NCBI GenBank assembly: GCA_030374765.1
Contig: JARGXX010000080.1
Location: forward strand, 1,798,001-1,862,000
DNA: 64,000 nt
Direction of reading: 5' to 3'
Origin: Agarophyton chilense
Lineage: Eukaryota > Rhodophyta > Florideophyceae > Gracilariales > Gracilariaceae
Made by a program: the position numbers and the translations under genes. The notes under the pieces are model-generated. The model ran no database searches. It saw nothing but the letters and a program-made list of their open reading frames with translations, and had not been told where the DNA came from. The first letter of the stretch is position 1; each line of letters opens with the position of its first letter. Of the stretch, positions 1 to 12,528 are shown piece after piece.

Positions 1-1089
1 TCGACCATGCGCCAGGGTCCCTAATGATTCCTACTCCTTTTCGTATTTCCCGAGGGTCAGTGGTAGTACTTTGTCGCCATAGCTGTCGTCAGCTCCCCTG
101 TTGCTGTCACCTTTGCAACACAAGCAGCCCCAACGTTGCATTCCTTGACATCTCTACCACCCCGCTACCACAACAGCTGCATTCTTCTCTATCCATGGTA
201 ATGAACCCAAGATGGGTACAGATTTCTGCTTGCTTTGCGCAATAGGTGGGGTTTAAATTTGGAATCTGGAAGCATTCGAACATTATGCAGAGTCCAAATT
301 GCAAATCACTGCGATCTTTAAAACTATTACCATATCTGCTCATGATGCAAACAGCTGAATTTGTAAATGGTTTTGGGATCAAAATATTTCCAATACACGT
401 CGCTCTCAGGTGCTTTTCCTCAAAATAAAGGTTAAATATGACCATAAGTTATCTCACCGGTATTGATAGAATCTCTTTGAGAGCCAGATACTCTTAGAAC
501 TTATCATTGCTTCTATTAATGATCTAAAAGGCAATACTTTTCCTGGCTTTCCAACGCTTTACTCTATCCAGAGAATCGGCTCTTCCGCTTCAGAACAAAA
601 GGGCGGCGATAGAGATAAGAGGCTTGTAAAGACTTATTCAAAGAGCTGCAGCAGGGTAGTCTCCGTGACTTTGCAGGCATTAATTTCGTTTCTTGTAAAA
701 ACTGTTAGCAGGTAACAGTTTTTCCACTATTCCTGAAAAAAATTGAAAAACTTTTTTTTGACCGGAACAGTTGAAATTCTGAAAACACCTAATGAAACTA
801 GAAAAATTAAAAATCTGAAGCCTGTTTGGAGACTTCTATTCCAACCCCATATCCCGAACCACATTAAAGAAAAGCGAGATGTGCGTGGTAATTTGCGTAA
901 CTAGTGTTCACCAACGGCGTGAGAGCTTGAGGCGGGCCAAGGCAGCCCTGCCGGGTGGGTGGTAGCACAGAATCATACTCAGCTTCATACATCAGCCTCA
1001 ACATTGATTCTCCAGAACGCAGTGAGAGTCATGCGTATTATCATGAGTGGCTCCACCGTAGCTGGAAGAATGTATTAGAATCTGCGGTT
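1..1089. other. No gene recognised
   Basis: Only short random reading frames occur here. I see no domain, transposon end or structured RNA. Composition is mixed and slightly AT-rich. Confidence 0.5.
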
Positions 1090-3730
1090 CGTTGGGGAGG
1101 TAGTAAATGGGTTTGGTAAGAAGGAGATGCAAGCGCATGCTGATTGGATCTGTCTCAAGATGAAAGGGAAGAACAACAGAGGTTCGACCCGGGTACTTTT
1201 AATAACGAGAAAAGAGGCAAGTACGAAACAACAGAGTGCAGACGACCACACACTGCTTGACTTCCGAAGTTTTGCTGCATTGGAATACAACAAAGCCCGA
1301 GTGGGTCTGCTCTTGTACTTGGGGAAGTACGTATTTTGATTGAATTTGAAAAAGTTTGCCAACACGATGGTAGCAATCAAAACAGAAATGGACGGCCGGA
1401 CCAAACTCGAGAGAATATTGTGGGAGACCAAACTAGCATAGCGCCAGCACAAAGGGGCGGGGACAAGGAGAAAACTGTTCGCTCGGAACGAGACGGTTCC
1501 AGTCTAACAGGGCTTTGTTAGAAAGTGGAAGTGTATGCTTCAAATCAGGGCCTAAGATCAAGAGCGCTGTTCGAGTTTCCCTGCGAATACCTTTTCAACC
1601 CCCATCCATTAAATCGTAGATGTGCTCAAAATATTCGGAGAAGATTAAGTCCAAGTCTTAGAGAGTCAAGCGAAAGCGGTTATCATCGCAGTTATGAAGG
1701 GAATGGCGAGCAACATTAGAGTACTGCTTTCGAATAGCAAGAACGAGCGAAGCCACTGCAAGCCTATGCTTTCGGTGACGGCCCATCGGCTGTACTTCTC
1801 GTGGTAGGAAACCAATTGGGAATGAGCTGTAGTTTGGCGGCTAGGAGGATTGGAATGTGGTAGTGGAAAATGGTGAACAAAGGGGGCGGACTTGCGTTCT
1901 TTGTCAAGCAGGTAGCAGACGACCTGCGAATCGAGAAGATCGTTTCTCTAGCAAACGGTCGAGAAATCTTGGCGGGCGGTCCAGCGAAGAACGAGGATGA
2001 AGGGTTCCGCATCTTGAGGTTTCATATTCTGCGGCTGCCCCCAGCGGTGGCGTACGATTTTCTTCTTAAAGAGGAAAAAGAGAACGAGGGAGAGATGTAG
2101 TGGAGAAAAATGTTTGAAAAAGAGAAGTTTTCGGGACAGGTGCCAGAAGATATAATCGGTAAAAAAGCTGCTCTTTCACAGAGAAAAGCTTTAAAGCAGA
2201 TCATGAAAGGACCTTGTAGATATAAGATGTCCACGTCTATGATTTAACTAGCCTTACCGTGCAGGCGGAGCTCCATGTAGTCACTGATGGTTGGTTTGAG
2301 GCAGTCTTCTGGGTCCGAAGGGTTTCATAAAGGAACTGAAAGACGAGAAATACTGGCCACCGTAGGGATAGGCGCCATTCATATAGCTCCAGGATTTTTT
2401 TCGACACATTTTCAGGAGCAGAGACGTGGTTGAAGAAAAATGTTTCTTTGCTGGGGACGCAGCAAAGGAGGCCGGGCGAGGGCATGAGGGTACCATGCAA
2501 ATGGATATTAAAAACTCAGGATGTTTCTTGTATTAGGTATTGCGAAAAAGTCGTTTGCGGGCTTTTGGAGCCAGACACCCGTCAGGAAAAGCGAAGGTAA
2601 CCCCGTTATAGAAACCCTAGAAAAGTGCCGTCTCAGAACCAATGAGAAAAAGTCATCAAAGTAGATGTCATAACGTATAGCACCGATGTCCATTCAATTT
2701 TTATTGACTTGGGCAAGACGGTAAAGAAGGTGGCCTTTCCGCCAGGCGATAAACCGAGAAACCCGCTAGGAAATGACGTAAGAGTGGTTTAAACCAAATG
2801 GAAGGACATGCATGCGTAGTTGTACCAGGCGACCCTCCAACCTGACAGGACCCTAAACCCAATTCTGGGCGGAGCTGGGTGGGTAAGCCTTAAGGATAAT
2901 AGAACTTATCGGTGTCTATTTTGTCAATGTATACAGAGTACTGTACTGTATTTGGTCGGAAAGGTGAGCTAAAACCCCTGGAGTAGGAAGTTATGGGTCG
3001 ACAAGACGGAAAAAGTGAAGGTTAGCACAGGTAGCGGGCATAGTTAATCGCTTCCGGTCGGTTTCCTTCGCAGCGGCAAATAGCCCATCAGATTGGAGGA
3101 TATCATCACTAAAATCGACCATGTCTTCAATGCCTTAACGAAGGAAGAAATCTCAGTAGAATGGTTGGTGAATGAGACGGGCGCTGCGCTTTCTGTGAAG
3201 TTGAGAAATATCAGGCTGAACAAGGAGCGGAAGCAAAAGAGATGAATCACAATAGAGAGAAGCAAGCGCAGGCGAAAACAAAGAACTTAAGTCTACGGAG
3301 CCAGCTAAATTCTTTAAAGGCAGGGCGATGCGTCCTTGCACTATTGTAATAACATTGATAGCGCTTCCCTCGGTAGAAGGGTTCATGGGCGAATAACATG
3401 CCGCTGGTAGAACTTGTAGTAGGTCAAGGCAACATAACCAAACGCACCGGTCGATCGAGTGTTTCCGGGCACGGTGCAGGGCGGAAAAGCTTGAAGGAAT
3501 TCACTCTGCGGAATAGGGTAAGGAGGCATTGAAGAGGGCACGATGCGAATGGAGGAGGCCCACAAAAAAGCTGAGTACCCTTTCACAGTCCTCTGCCGCG
3601 TCTAAGATGAGACGCTGTACAAGGAGCCGATGCCGCAATCAACATGAAGGAAAATTATTGGGAGCCCCGTGGCGGGTTGACTGTATAGAGAAAAGAATTT
3701 GCGTGTTCATGGGATCAGAAAAATAGGAAA
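1090..3730 (+). pseudogene. Purine-rich, broken coding-like stretches of unknown origin
   Basis: The plus strand is purine-rich and holds successive short frames with protein-like composition, separated by stops and frameshifts. Examples are 1091-1339, 1870-2246 (one frame with a single TAG at 2098), 2229-2330 and 3085-3237. The last two read well: one contains DLTSLTVQAELHVVTDGWFE and the other VEWLVNETGAALSVKL. A later frame near 2430-2520 contains FFAGDAA, which resembles the third FAD-binding motif of flavoprotein monooxygenases, but the rest of that motif is not convincing. I cannot say whether this is one gene or several, or whether it is transposon or host derived. There are no LTRs or terminal repeats that I could find. 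Confidence 0.3.
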
Positions 3731-6700
3731 AGTGTACAAAACTGAATTCGGGTTGGAGAGTTGAGAAAAACTGTTTAACAAGCAAAAAAGAACGGACAGG
3801 AGACGAAGAAAGGAAATAGAGAACTTAGGGAAAAAGAAGATTATAGTAACGATGTAGGGAAGGTAGGAAGGTAAGGAAAGGGAGAAATGGAGGCGAGGGG
3901 AAGGGGTGTTTATAAAAGTTTTAAAAACACCTAAGTTTCGAGGTAAGGATCAGTCCAAGACGCCCGCCATGCCGTCTTTCTTCTTACTTTTCTTAGACGC
4001 ACGTCTGAGGGCGTATTTAATAACGTGTTAGTTAGGCTTTAAACAATTGAATATCTTTGTTGAGAATGTGATACAAAGAGTTATTTTGCAGAGGGATTTC
4101 CTTCTAAATAGAAGGCAGTATTCCATGACATGTGCCTCATCACCATCTCAATCGCTAGAAATTGACTACATAGCGCTTCCATCACGCGTTGCACATATAT
4201 CCCTTCAAATCCATCCCGTTGAATCATGAATTCAAGGGCTCCTGCAATAGACGTCTCACGAAGCTCTCATGAGCTTTTGGGAAGCTGTGCATTCTGAAAA
4301 ATGGAAAAAAACCACCGCATTTGTTTTGTGCGCAAGGAACCAGTTGCAAAACAGGCTTGTCTAATTGTGATCCTTTATTATGGGTGTCAAACTCATGCCA
4401 GTGATTTGGAACGTCTGATCATTTTTATTGTCACTGTGCAAATCAATCTTACATTTAGATGTTGAAGATTAGCTGGTGCCGAAATTTCTCTTCTTCTTCT
4501 TCCTTTTGGTCTTCCTTCACTTCAAACGACAAACAGCAGGGGCACCCCAAATGTCAAATTCACTGGCACTGCTAGGGAGCGTTTCAGACCTGCTTGGACT
4601 GGCCTCCAACTCGACCCCAGAGTAAGCAGAGTCGATCCTCCTTCTGATGATATTTCTGAAACCTTTCGGCTTTTCGTGTTTCTGAAATTTCTTCATCCAA
4701 GCAAGCCCTGGACGATGACTCTCGTTGGACCTGTGAGTGTATAGAGAGCACCGTTGTAAACTTTAACTATCGAAAGAGAGTTAGAGGGCTTAACAATCTC
4801 CATATCCTCTTCGATAGCCTCCGGGAGTTCAATTCAACTCTTTTTAGTTTTCTTAGTTTTGTTCCAAGCCCTACGTCGACGTCGGATATCTCCTAGCTTG
4901 GTTGGGAATCCCGAATTCAAAGCAAGTTCACACGCAATTGAGTATGTCACATGCTACACTGCCTCGATGGAAGAATCGGGCAAAAGTGGTGGCGCTGTTG
5001 GGTATTCTCCGGCGACAACTGCTGTTATAGTACCCTCACGCCATAAGGCCATTGGTTATCCTTGTTAGTCGAGGGAATCCCGGTCGAATTAACAGTAATG
5101 ATTTTTGATTGGGTGCATAAACCTTGCGAATTCATACCGTGTAAACAGTCGAAACAGTTTCCGAAAAGCTCGGTTCCAAAAAAAATCTAGAGCTCCAAAC
5201 AACAGCCACCCGGCAAACAGCCTCTAGCAGATCTTTTGAAGATTTTGTATCTGTAGCAATCCAATTTCTTGGAAGACAACCTTGCTTAAGCTTTGCTCTC
5301 CATATCGTCGAAAAACCGCACACGTCGGCTCAAATTGTTTGAGGGGACACCCAATGTGGCTGGGTGAATACATAGACAAGTGTACCAGACTGGTTACTCT
5401 TTGCGCACTTCGATCCTTCGTGACGTATATTACTCTCTCTCTTGAGTGCATCTAATGGATTTTGTAGGCATGATGCTAGTATGTTCTTCGAAATTTGGCA
5501 GACTTTCACTCCTCCCAGTCAGTTCTCTCTGGCAGGCTGAATAGAGCTTAGTTGTGAAAAACGTTTGCTTCACGTCCTAAACCCCGACTCATATTGTTGG
5601 AGTCGCTGAGGCAAAGTGCTTGTGAAGTAAAACCACTTCTATACACTTGTAAACCGGAAACGGTTATGCGATACATCTTATACCTAGCCTCACCCATAGG
5701 GGCAAGGCCAGGCATAAGGGATAATTCAAATTACTTAGAGAGCGAGAAAAGAAAAAGGGGCGGGAGCACCAACCCGGAAAATTAAGCAAAGCGCCCGCTT
5801 TTTCTCATGAGATGGAGCACACTTTAAGAACAATTCTTTTGCTTCATGCTTTGAATTTCTGAAAGTTTGAAAAAACAAATTCAGAACCTCTGGATGTTCC
5901 TATGCGTATTTTTCAGGCATCACACAAACCTAGCATATCCTTCAGTAATTCTCAAGCCGATTGGACTTCGTGGTTGGGTAATGCTATACATCTGGGCTTT
6001 CCTGCAGTTGAAATTATGAAAAGTAACAGAAATATTATAATTTTATAAAAAACTGGTATTTCAGCGCAGAATTTCGTAAAAATCTCAACCTTTCCTCTAG
6101 ACACTCAATTCTATAATCTTGACCATTGTTATATCCCGCATGACTGGAGATTAAAAACCTTCCAGGCCGACACACGGACCCTTAAGATTGCTGAGCCGAG
6201 AGGCATGCTCATGGAAGCATTTCTATCACCTGCCGAGCTGTTTTCTCCTCTAAACTGTATGAAGCTTAGTTTTCCTGACGACACAATTTATTTGCGAACC
6301 GCACAAACTTGAAAAAGCTTCTACGTCGCCACGCCGACAATAAAGCGTTAACTACCAGTGCCGGCCCCACCATGGTCTTTTTGCTCGCCGCCTCCCCCCC
6401 CCCCCCCTCCGCCCTACCGCCCCCCGAATTCGAAACAAAGCCCAACCTGCGGTATAATTCCTCAAAAAAACCTAACAAAGCGTTGAAAATCTTGCGAGCG
6501 CTCCTTACTACAAACTTCTGACGAATAGAGATCTGGAGTCCGAATTTACCCAGGAACTGGGCGAAGACTGGTCGAAGTCCATTACATATATTCTTTCTAT
6601 GCATCAGTGAAAATGTGATCGCCAGACAGGTGCTTCAAAGCCTTCGTGGTTACGCGCAAATGAAATTGCGACCGGAGTACACAAATACCTTCTTAGCCTA

Positions 6701-7860
6701 ATTTTGGAGATCTATTTTCCACGGAGTTCATTCTTCATGACCTCTTTTCCGCAAAGAAACTTCCTAACAGTCTCTAGACACTGCCAGGAACAGGTCCTTC
6801 ATTCAATGCGTCGCTCATGCGGCGGAAATCAGAAGAAGCGACCCAATAGTACCCCCTAGAACTCACAAGGTTCATACATATAAAACTATTTTGGTCGGAA
6901 TTTTAACCATTTTAGAGACGGGTTTTGCCCGAACTATCCGATAGTAAACTGTCCATCAGCTTTTATCCCTCTTTCCACTTTGCACCTTCCAGATTTTTTC
7001 GCAAACAGACATGTACGCCGATGGACATCCCGCAGCTAGCAATCAAGATCTACCCACTTCAGCCACCCTAGGCATATTCCGTCCTAATAGCAGTTCATGT
7101 GGATTCTAATGAATTCGACTGTGTATACCCGGTTTTCGGGGATTCTTCTCTATCCAATTGGTAACCACAACGATATATAATATGATAAACCAGTTTGCCT
7201 CTCAATTTAGCTACGTTGTTGAGAGCAAGCCTCATAACATCTTTTCAGTGCAGAACACTTGAATTTGTACAATAAGGAAATACCGTGAACCGCTACTAAA
7301 AACCCAGACAAAGTTGAGAACGAAGTTTACAAATGTCAGCGACAGCGCTCACAAGCGAATTTAAACTCGAGTATTTCATCCACACTCTTTTATACTTTCC
7401 AGAGTTCGCATGATTTGATGAACGTTCATGCGGCGCACGAAACCGTGGTAACTCGTATGAAGGCGAAGAAATGTATAGGAAGAAGACTACCTTTCTGCTT
7501 TTGTAGCTAAAATTCCTATTTTACTGCAAGTCATGTGGTTTGGTAACTCTACCAAAGCTGTGATATCTAATTCTTGCACCTATCATCGTCTGCTCTCGAA
7601 TTGAGATGCGAGCACCGAATGAGACAATTCTCTAGTTAAAACACGTCGAATTTGAAAACCAGAGTGATTCCAAATCAGTAACAACAAGTTATCCCGGATT
7701 TGAGCCTGTTTTACGCAAATTAAGGGCCGTTTTGAACTTCTATCCCATTGCAACCCTCAAAAAAGTCTCCTCCTACGCAAGCACCATCAGCGTCGATGTA
7801 TAATGGGTCTTGAGACGCCTTCGGTGTAATCCAACAACCGCAACTTGGCGCGGCTAAACT
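3731..7860. other. Long stretch without a recognisable gene
   Basis: Four kilobases with only short, shadow-like frames on both strands. A run of 14 cytosines lies at 6394-6407. The longest minus-strand frame (6266-6604) runs through this homopolymer, which gives its glycine run, so I do not regard it as a gene. No tRNA, TIR or LTR was identified. Confidence 0.5.
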
Positions 7861-9056
7861 TTGATGGTGCACCGACGGGTTTTTGCCTCCATGCAGTGTG
7901 ATAGGGCAAGATATGTAGCTCTTAGAGCTGCGAAAACCTTCTCTATAAAAGCAAATCTCTCATTACGGCAAATTTATAAGATGTTTAATGTCTCGAAGTC
8001 ACAACTACACCGAGCTTTTCGTAACCTGATGAAGTTCGACACCACGCATCAAACCTTCTCATTTTCTTTAAAAGCTGAGAAGGAGAAGATATTTGTAGAC
8101 TAAGTAATATTCTTTGTAAATCAGGGAACACCACTGTCCACTGAGTGCTCCAAAGATATTATGCAATTCTACGTAATCCAAATGCCGCTGAATCGAGGAA
8201 AAGAGATATGTTTGAAAAAGAATCGCCCCGGAGATAAATTTATTCATAACTTCATTTGTCGACATCCACGTATTGCCTTGAAATGGCGCTCTAATCTTGA
8301 AAAGCAGCGAGCCATTTCAATGAAAGCGGAAAACATTGCCATCCATTTCGCTCGACTGCGAGAGGCTTACGAAAAATATAGGATTACTTCCCCGGAACAG
8401 GTTTTCAATATTGATGAAAGCGGATTCTTCAAAAGGACTGCATATCGTGCATAAAGTAAAGCCATTTTCAATACACATGGACGCAGTAATTCAGTTGAAT
8501 TGAATTGGTCAGGAAACGCAGGGCACATTACTATCATGCCTGTGGTATCCGCCGATGAAGGAACTTGGACCCCCGTTGTAGTGCTGCCTGGAACCAGGTC
8601 CAAGTACCGCTTTTGACCAGATGGAAAACGTGAGATCCAGTCTAATTTATTCCACTGAATGCGAAAATCGTTTAACTCGATCCGCCGGGCGTAGACAGTG
8701 CTATAATTCTGCAATGGGTTCATTTGTTTGTAGCAGGAACAGAGACTCTTCGAAAGAAACACAAATATATACATGTCACAATGGATGGTTACGGGGCACA
8801 TTGCTCCTACCATGCCTTAAATATCATATGTGAGAATAATATAAATGCCATTGAACTACCTGCTCATACAAGCCGTTGCACCCAGGTATTGGACTTTACG
8901 GTGTTCTTGCCCTTCAAAAATAAATTCCGTAATCTGCTGAACGAGAAGATAATACAAAAGGGTGTTAATCGTAATGTTGTAATCCAGAGCGTGCGTAAGG
9001 ATTATTATTTCCGGAGACTTGACGAAAAATTGACGCCTCTGCGTTTGGACGACTAG
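7861..9056 (+). pseudogene. Pogo/Tigger-type DDE transposase, decayed
   Basis: The family cuts and pastes pogo-like DNA transposons through an N-terminal helix-turn-helix and a DDE catalytic core. The first 80 codons contain a Psq/HTH-like segment (LRQIYKMFNVSKSQLHRAF). An in-frame TAA at 8101 follows, then the same frame runs on from 8161 with the linker motif FICRHPRIALKWRSNLEKQR and the first catalytic site region VFNIDESGF. The frame continues past TAA 8452 (NAGHITIMPVVSADEGTW) to a TGA near 8614. After a frameshift the second catalytic region appears from 8724: DGYGAH, then LPAHTSRCTQVLDFTVF, typical of DDE_1. At least three stops and one frameshift make it dead. No flanking TIRs were found. 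Its last about 75 bases are shared with the start of the DIRS copy at 28300, so the exact junction is uncertain. Confidence 0.8.
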
Positions 9057-10744
9057 AGCTTTACTCCACCTCCTCGTGGTGTCGACTGGGCAGTGTAAGC
9101 TGGATAACGGAGTAAGTCAGGGAGGGATCCTTGTAAGAGAGGGAAGTGATCAGGCCTCCATATGTCAGTGATTTCTATTATTTTGGTGTGTTTTTCAGAA
9201 TTCTTGAGACTTGTTTGAATTTTCTGAGGAAATTAAATTATTGGTATTTCAAGGCCGGGCGTGGCGGTATGCGGGTAAAAAAAATTTTTTTAAGGCTAGG
9301 TTCGACGAATTGCAGAGCTTAAGTGAGTTCCCGTATGGGTTGTTTTCCATTGGGCTTTACTGGCGTTGCTTGTGTTAGAGTCCGGAAACGGAATTATATA
9401 AGGTCTTTCCTTATTTGAGTGACCAGGGGTTTTTTCCCACGTGCACAAGTTTATCGTCAGTGCAATCCGGGAGGTTGCGTGAAGGTCGTATCTGGGTGGG
9501 GGTTCTGCGTGTTTTTTAATCGAGTCTTAAAAGGTTTTTTGAAGTGGCATATCGAAATTAACGGTATTTTGCGATATTGGTGTTTAAATTTTGAGGGGTT
9601 TTCTGAAAAACAATTGTTCAAATTTCTGTACCATGCGCCTTTCGTAATGACGTAAAGCGGGTTTGTTTAAAGCACCAAGGTCTGTCCAGTAGTAAATGTT
9701 GGTAGTGTTGTCGGGGTACGAATCTCAGGGACCTGGCAGATACGAGGCTCAGACCTAATTCCACTTGTATGGGGGTCAGGTGACGGTTGGACCTATTTAT
9801 ATCGCGCGCTCAGCCGGGAGAAGCCCTCTTAAAAGCGCAAGCCTGCACTACGGGTTAAAGTAGTCCCGAAAACGGAATGGGTTGACGGTCTTCAGAGGTG
9901 ATGGACCTGCTACAAACAAAATTTCAAACTGAAGGGCTCTCGTGCAGGAAAACGAGGGCATGGGGGAAGGTGCCTTGGCGTCGTAAGAGAAGCTTTTCGG
10001 GGTAGGCTTTCAGTTTACCATTGAGAAAAGTCACAGAGCAAAAATGCTCTCCTTCATGTAATTAGGAATCAGATTCCGGGGATCCCTAAAGAGGGGGATA
10101 CGGACGTCTTTTTCCATTGCATTGAAGATAAGACATACTCACTGAGTATCGGAGGGAGTGGGTCAAAAGCGGGGCTTCTAAGGAAGTAGCGAACACTCGA
10201 GATGTAACCGTCTCGGATCAAAAACCTCGAGGGCGTTCTAAACGCGTGACGGGGGGGCAAAGAGGGTGAATCCTCTAGTGAATACGAGTCCGAGTCCGCT
10301 CCGGATTCTGACTCTGAGAAAGAGGCCTCTACGCGTCCCAGTAAAATGCAGAAAAATCTTTCTTTCACGGAAGGGTTGGAGAAGGCGCAGAAACTCATTG
10401 CTAGAGACATTAAGAATTTGAAGGAGTCGCGGAAAAGTTCAAAGAAGAAAGCGAAGGGGGAGGATTTTCTTGTCGACATCAGACAGGCGATGGAAGTGGT
10501 TGTTGTCGATTCCGGCAATGACTCTGTCTCAGAGTCCGACCATGGAGATGAGGGAATTTCGAGCCTTGCGAAGAAGGCCTTGAATTCGAAGCGACAGAAG
10601 GCGAACAAGATGTTCTGGGTTGCCTTTGCTAGCACACCGTTTCCTGAACAATATGTTTCGGTTGAAAGTCGTGAACGGGAAGATATGCTCCGCAAAGCCC
10701 TGACAAATTATCCGACGGTCTCTGCGTCGGTTGAAGCTCGTCAG
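8980..10744 (+). mobile_element. 5' fragment of a DIRS-like retroelement (leader and gag)
   Basis: This block is collinear and highly similar to 28300-30063, the start of the full DIRS element in this window. It holds the roughly 900-base leader and about two thirds of the gag-like frame, and similarity stops abruptly at about 10744. In the gag frame a serine/glutamate-rich segment is followed by MQKNLSFTEGLEKAQK and then by a segment ending FPEQYVSVESRERE. Compared with the other copy, this one keeps CAG at 10484 and GGA where the other has stops, but has its own small frameshifts upstream. It carries no reverse transcriptase or recombinase. The right break lies directly against PDS5-like coding sequence, suggesting insertion into, or recombination with, that gene. 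Confidence 0.75.
10346..10744 (+). pseudogene. DIRS gag-like protein, partial
   Basis: An open frame of the gag-like protein. It is lysine-rich with an acidic serine patch (SGNDSVSESDHGDEG) and then an arginine/lysine-rich segment. The frame nominally runs to 10891, but homology to the sister copy ends at 10744; the remainder is PDS5-like sequence read out of frame. Function is inferred only from position 5' of the RT gene in the sister element; no zinc knuckle is visible. Confidence 0.6.
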
Positions 10745-12440
10745 ATTACAAGCAGGGCGTGGGATATATTATTCGTTGAGACAAGTCCGGGTTTTCCGAA
10801 AGATAACCCCACATGTATTCATGTCGACCTTGCCCCTTCCACAAGATCCAAGTTCTACTGTGCGTCTTTCCTTTGCAAAGAGTGTATTTAAAAGAATTTT
10901 GAGAAAAAGATTACGAGTTAGGTCGTCGGTGGCTCTAGCCTTACTGGCCGTAGAACCCGTAATGGAGAACCTTTCTCAAGCCAGAATGCTTCTTACTGCT
11001 ATTCTTCGACGCAGGCGACGATTATACAATCATGCGAGACAGACTCGAATGTCGGAAAACCCACAACTCCTTCCGGAGTCTGTTGTGCCTGAATTGATAT
11101 AGGCGTTGGTTCATTTCCTGGGTTTTCAAATAGACCAGGGAGCAGGCTTTATTGGGTCTCGGGAGTGCTTGGAATTATTTCTTGATCGCTTGTTGGAGTC
11201 GACCGAACATGCTGGTATATTGAATGAGTATATCGAATTCCTTTCAAATGCTCAAGTCGCTTTGGATTGGGAGGATTCTCAGGGAACCGAATATGTAATT
11301 GAGCTTTCGCGAATCGCAGGAGTAATTCTTAGAAAGAAACAATCTGGGCGAAAGTGGAACTTGTCTGATTACCCTGGGCGGTTGGCGTGGCCCATAGACA
11401 TGTTTAAAGCTGTAGATAGCAGAAGGAAGGCTACTGATGTGATGAGACCGTCATTGGGGGAAATTGCGAGGAAGCTGAGTGATACAAATTTTGTGAAGTC
11501 GACAAGGAACACGCCAGGGAATTTGATATCCGATGTAAACTCTTCTAGTGTCCCGCGCATGGGGCGTTCAAAGAGACGTCGCTCACTTGTTTCAAAATCC
11601 AAAGCAGACGGTAATGAAAAGAAATTGTTCGACCGACTTGCAAAGGTCGATGACAGCGATATGGATTTGGATAAAGCGGAGGTCCCCGAGGGCATGTAGA
11701 AAAATGAAAGAAGCAACGCTTTTTGCGAAGTCTACGGGGAAGAAAGCGAAGCTCTGAGGAGGTGGATCGTAGACAAGCAATAGCTAAAACCTCTACAGCG
11801 AAGTAAAGAACTTGTGATATAGACCGGAAGGACGGTGGAAAGGAGAAGGAAAACACACGGTTGCGAATATACAAAAGGGGTTCGCGGAGAATAAAAGAAA
11901 AATCTGAAGAGTTGGACGGCCAACTGGTAGAATACACTACACTTACAGAAGAGCAAAGAGCAGGCATTATTAAGAATGAGACACCGGTGCGGATGTCCAA
12001 GAGCAGGTCTCGTGGTAGAAAGCGAGGTTCAGGAGAGATGGATGATGCTTTATCGGATCGTGCCGAACTTGCCGATTTACAAGATGTGGCTAACTCGGTT
12101 GATGAAGAAGAAAAATCGGAAAAGCGAAGAAGAAACGTAAGAGAAAAGGTAGGAGCAGCAATTTTGAGTCCTGGTGAGCACACAAAAAATGAAATGAATG
12201 CTATGACGAAAAATATGAAAGGTGATGAAGAGCAAGAGAAGTTGCGAGAAAGCAGTGAAAAAAGAGGATGAAACAGATGGGAATGCTAGGAAGGCAAATG
12301 GTGATGAAAGCGATGGGCGTGTACAACGTGTGTCTACTCGAAAGTGAGGAAGGAAATGGGTGAAGAGCAAGACGAGTGTTAATAACAAACAAGCTCAAGT
12401 GGTAGTTCGTCGAAGCGCTCGCAATCGAAGACTATAGAAA
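10745..12440 (+). pseudogene. PDS5: 3' portion of a PDS5-like cohesin regulator gene, decayed
   Basis: PDS5 is a nuclear HEAT-repeat protein that binds cohesin and controls its loading, release and acetylation. In frame 3 this segment reads through the conserved C-terminal HEAT region: DPSSTVRLSFAKSVFKRIL, then RSSVALALLAVEPVMENLSQ, then a basic stretch, then LLPESVVPELI. This is the order seen in animal and plant PDS5. An in-frame TAG at 11100 interrupts it. The same frame continues as ALVHFLGFQ, then the conserved YVIELSRIAGVIL and YPGRLAWPIDMF. After 11700 several frames give a lysine/arginine/glutamate-rich tail with patches such as KSRSRGRKRGSGE, as expected for the disordered PDS5 C terminus. 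The N-terminal three quarters of the gene are missing, replaced by the DIRS fragment at 10744. Read-through or an intron cannot be excluded, but truncation makes a relic most likely. Confidence 0.65.
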
Positions 12441-12528
12441 GAATTTATGACTGTTAGAGCTGTTTTATGAAATATGCTCTTATGCTTGGTGTGTGTGTGC
12501 GCTTCTTCTGAGACATGACAGTCAAGTT

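Noticed and set aside
1127..1200. tRNA gene suggested by GGTTCGACCCGGG
   Set aside because: No pairing acceptor stem, D-arm or anticodon arm could be formed around it.
6266..6604. 112-codon minus-strand gene
   Set aside because: Its glycine-rich centre is a translated 14-cytosine run and the rest has no protein-like pattern.
10069..10695. 208-codon Ser-rich minus-strand gene
   Set aside because: Shadow of the acidic/serine gag-like frame on the plus strand; the same shadow occurs in the sister copy at 29535-30011.
12077..12388. Phe/Leu-rich minus-strand membrane protein
   Set aside because: Shadow of the Lys/Glu-rich PDS5 tail on the plus strand.
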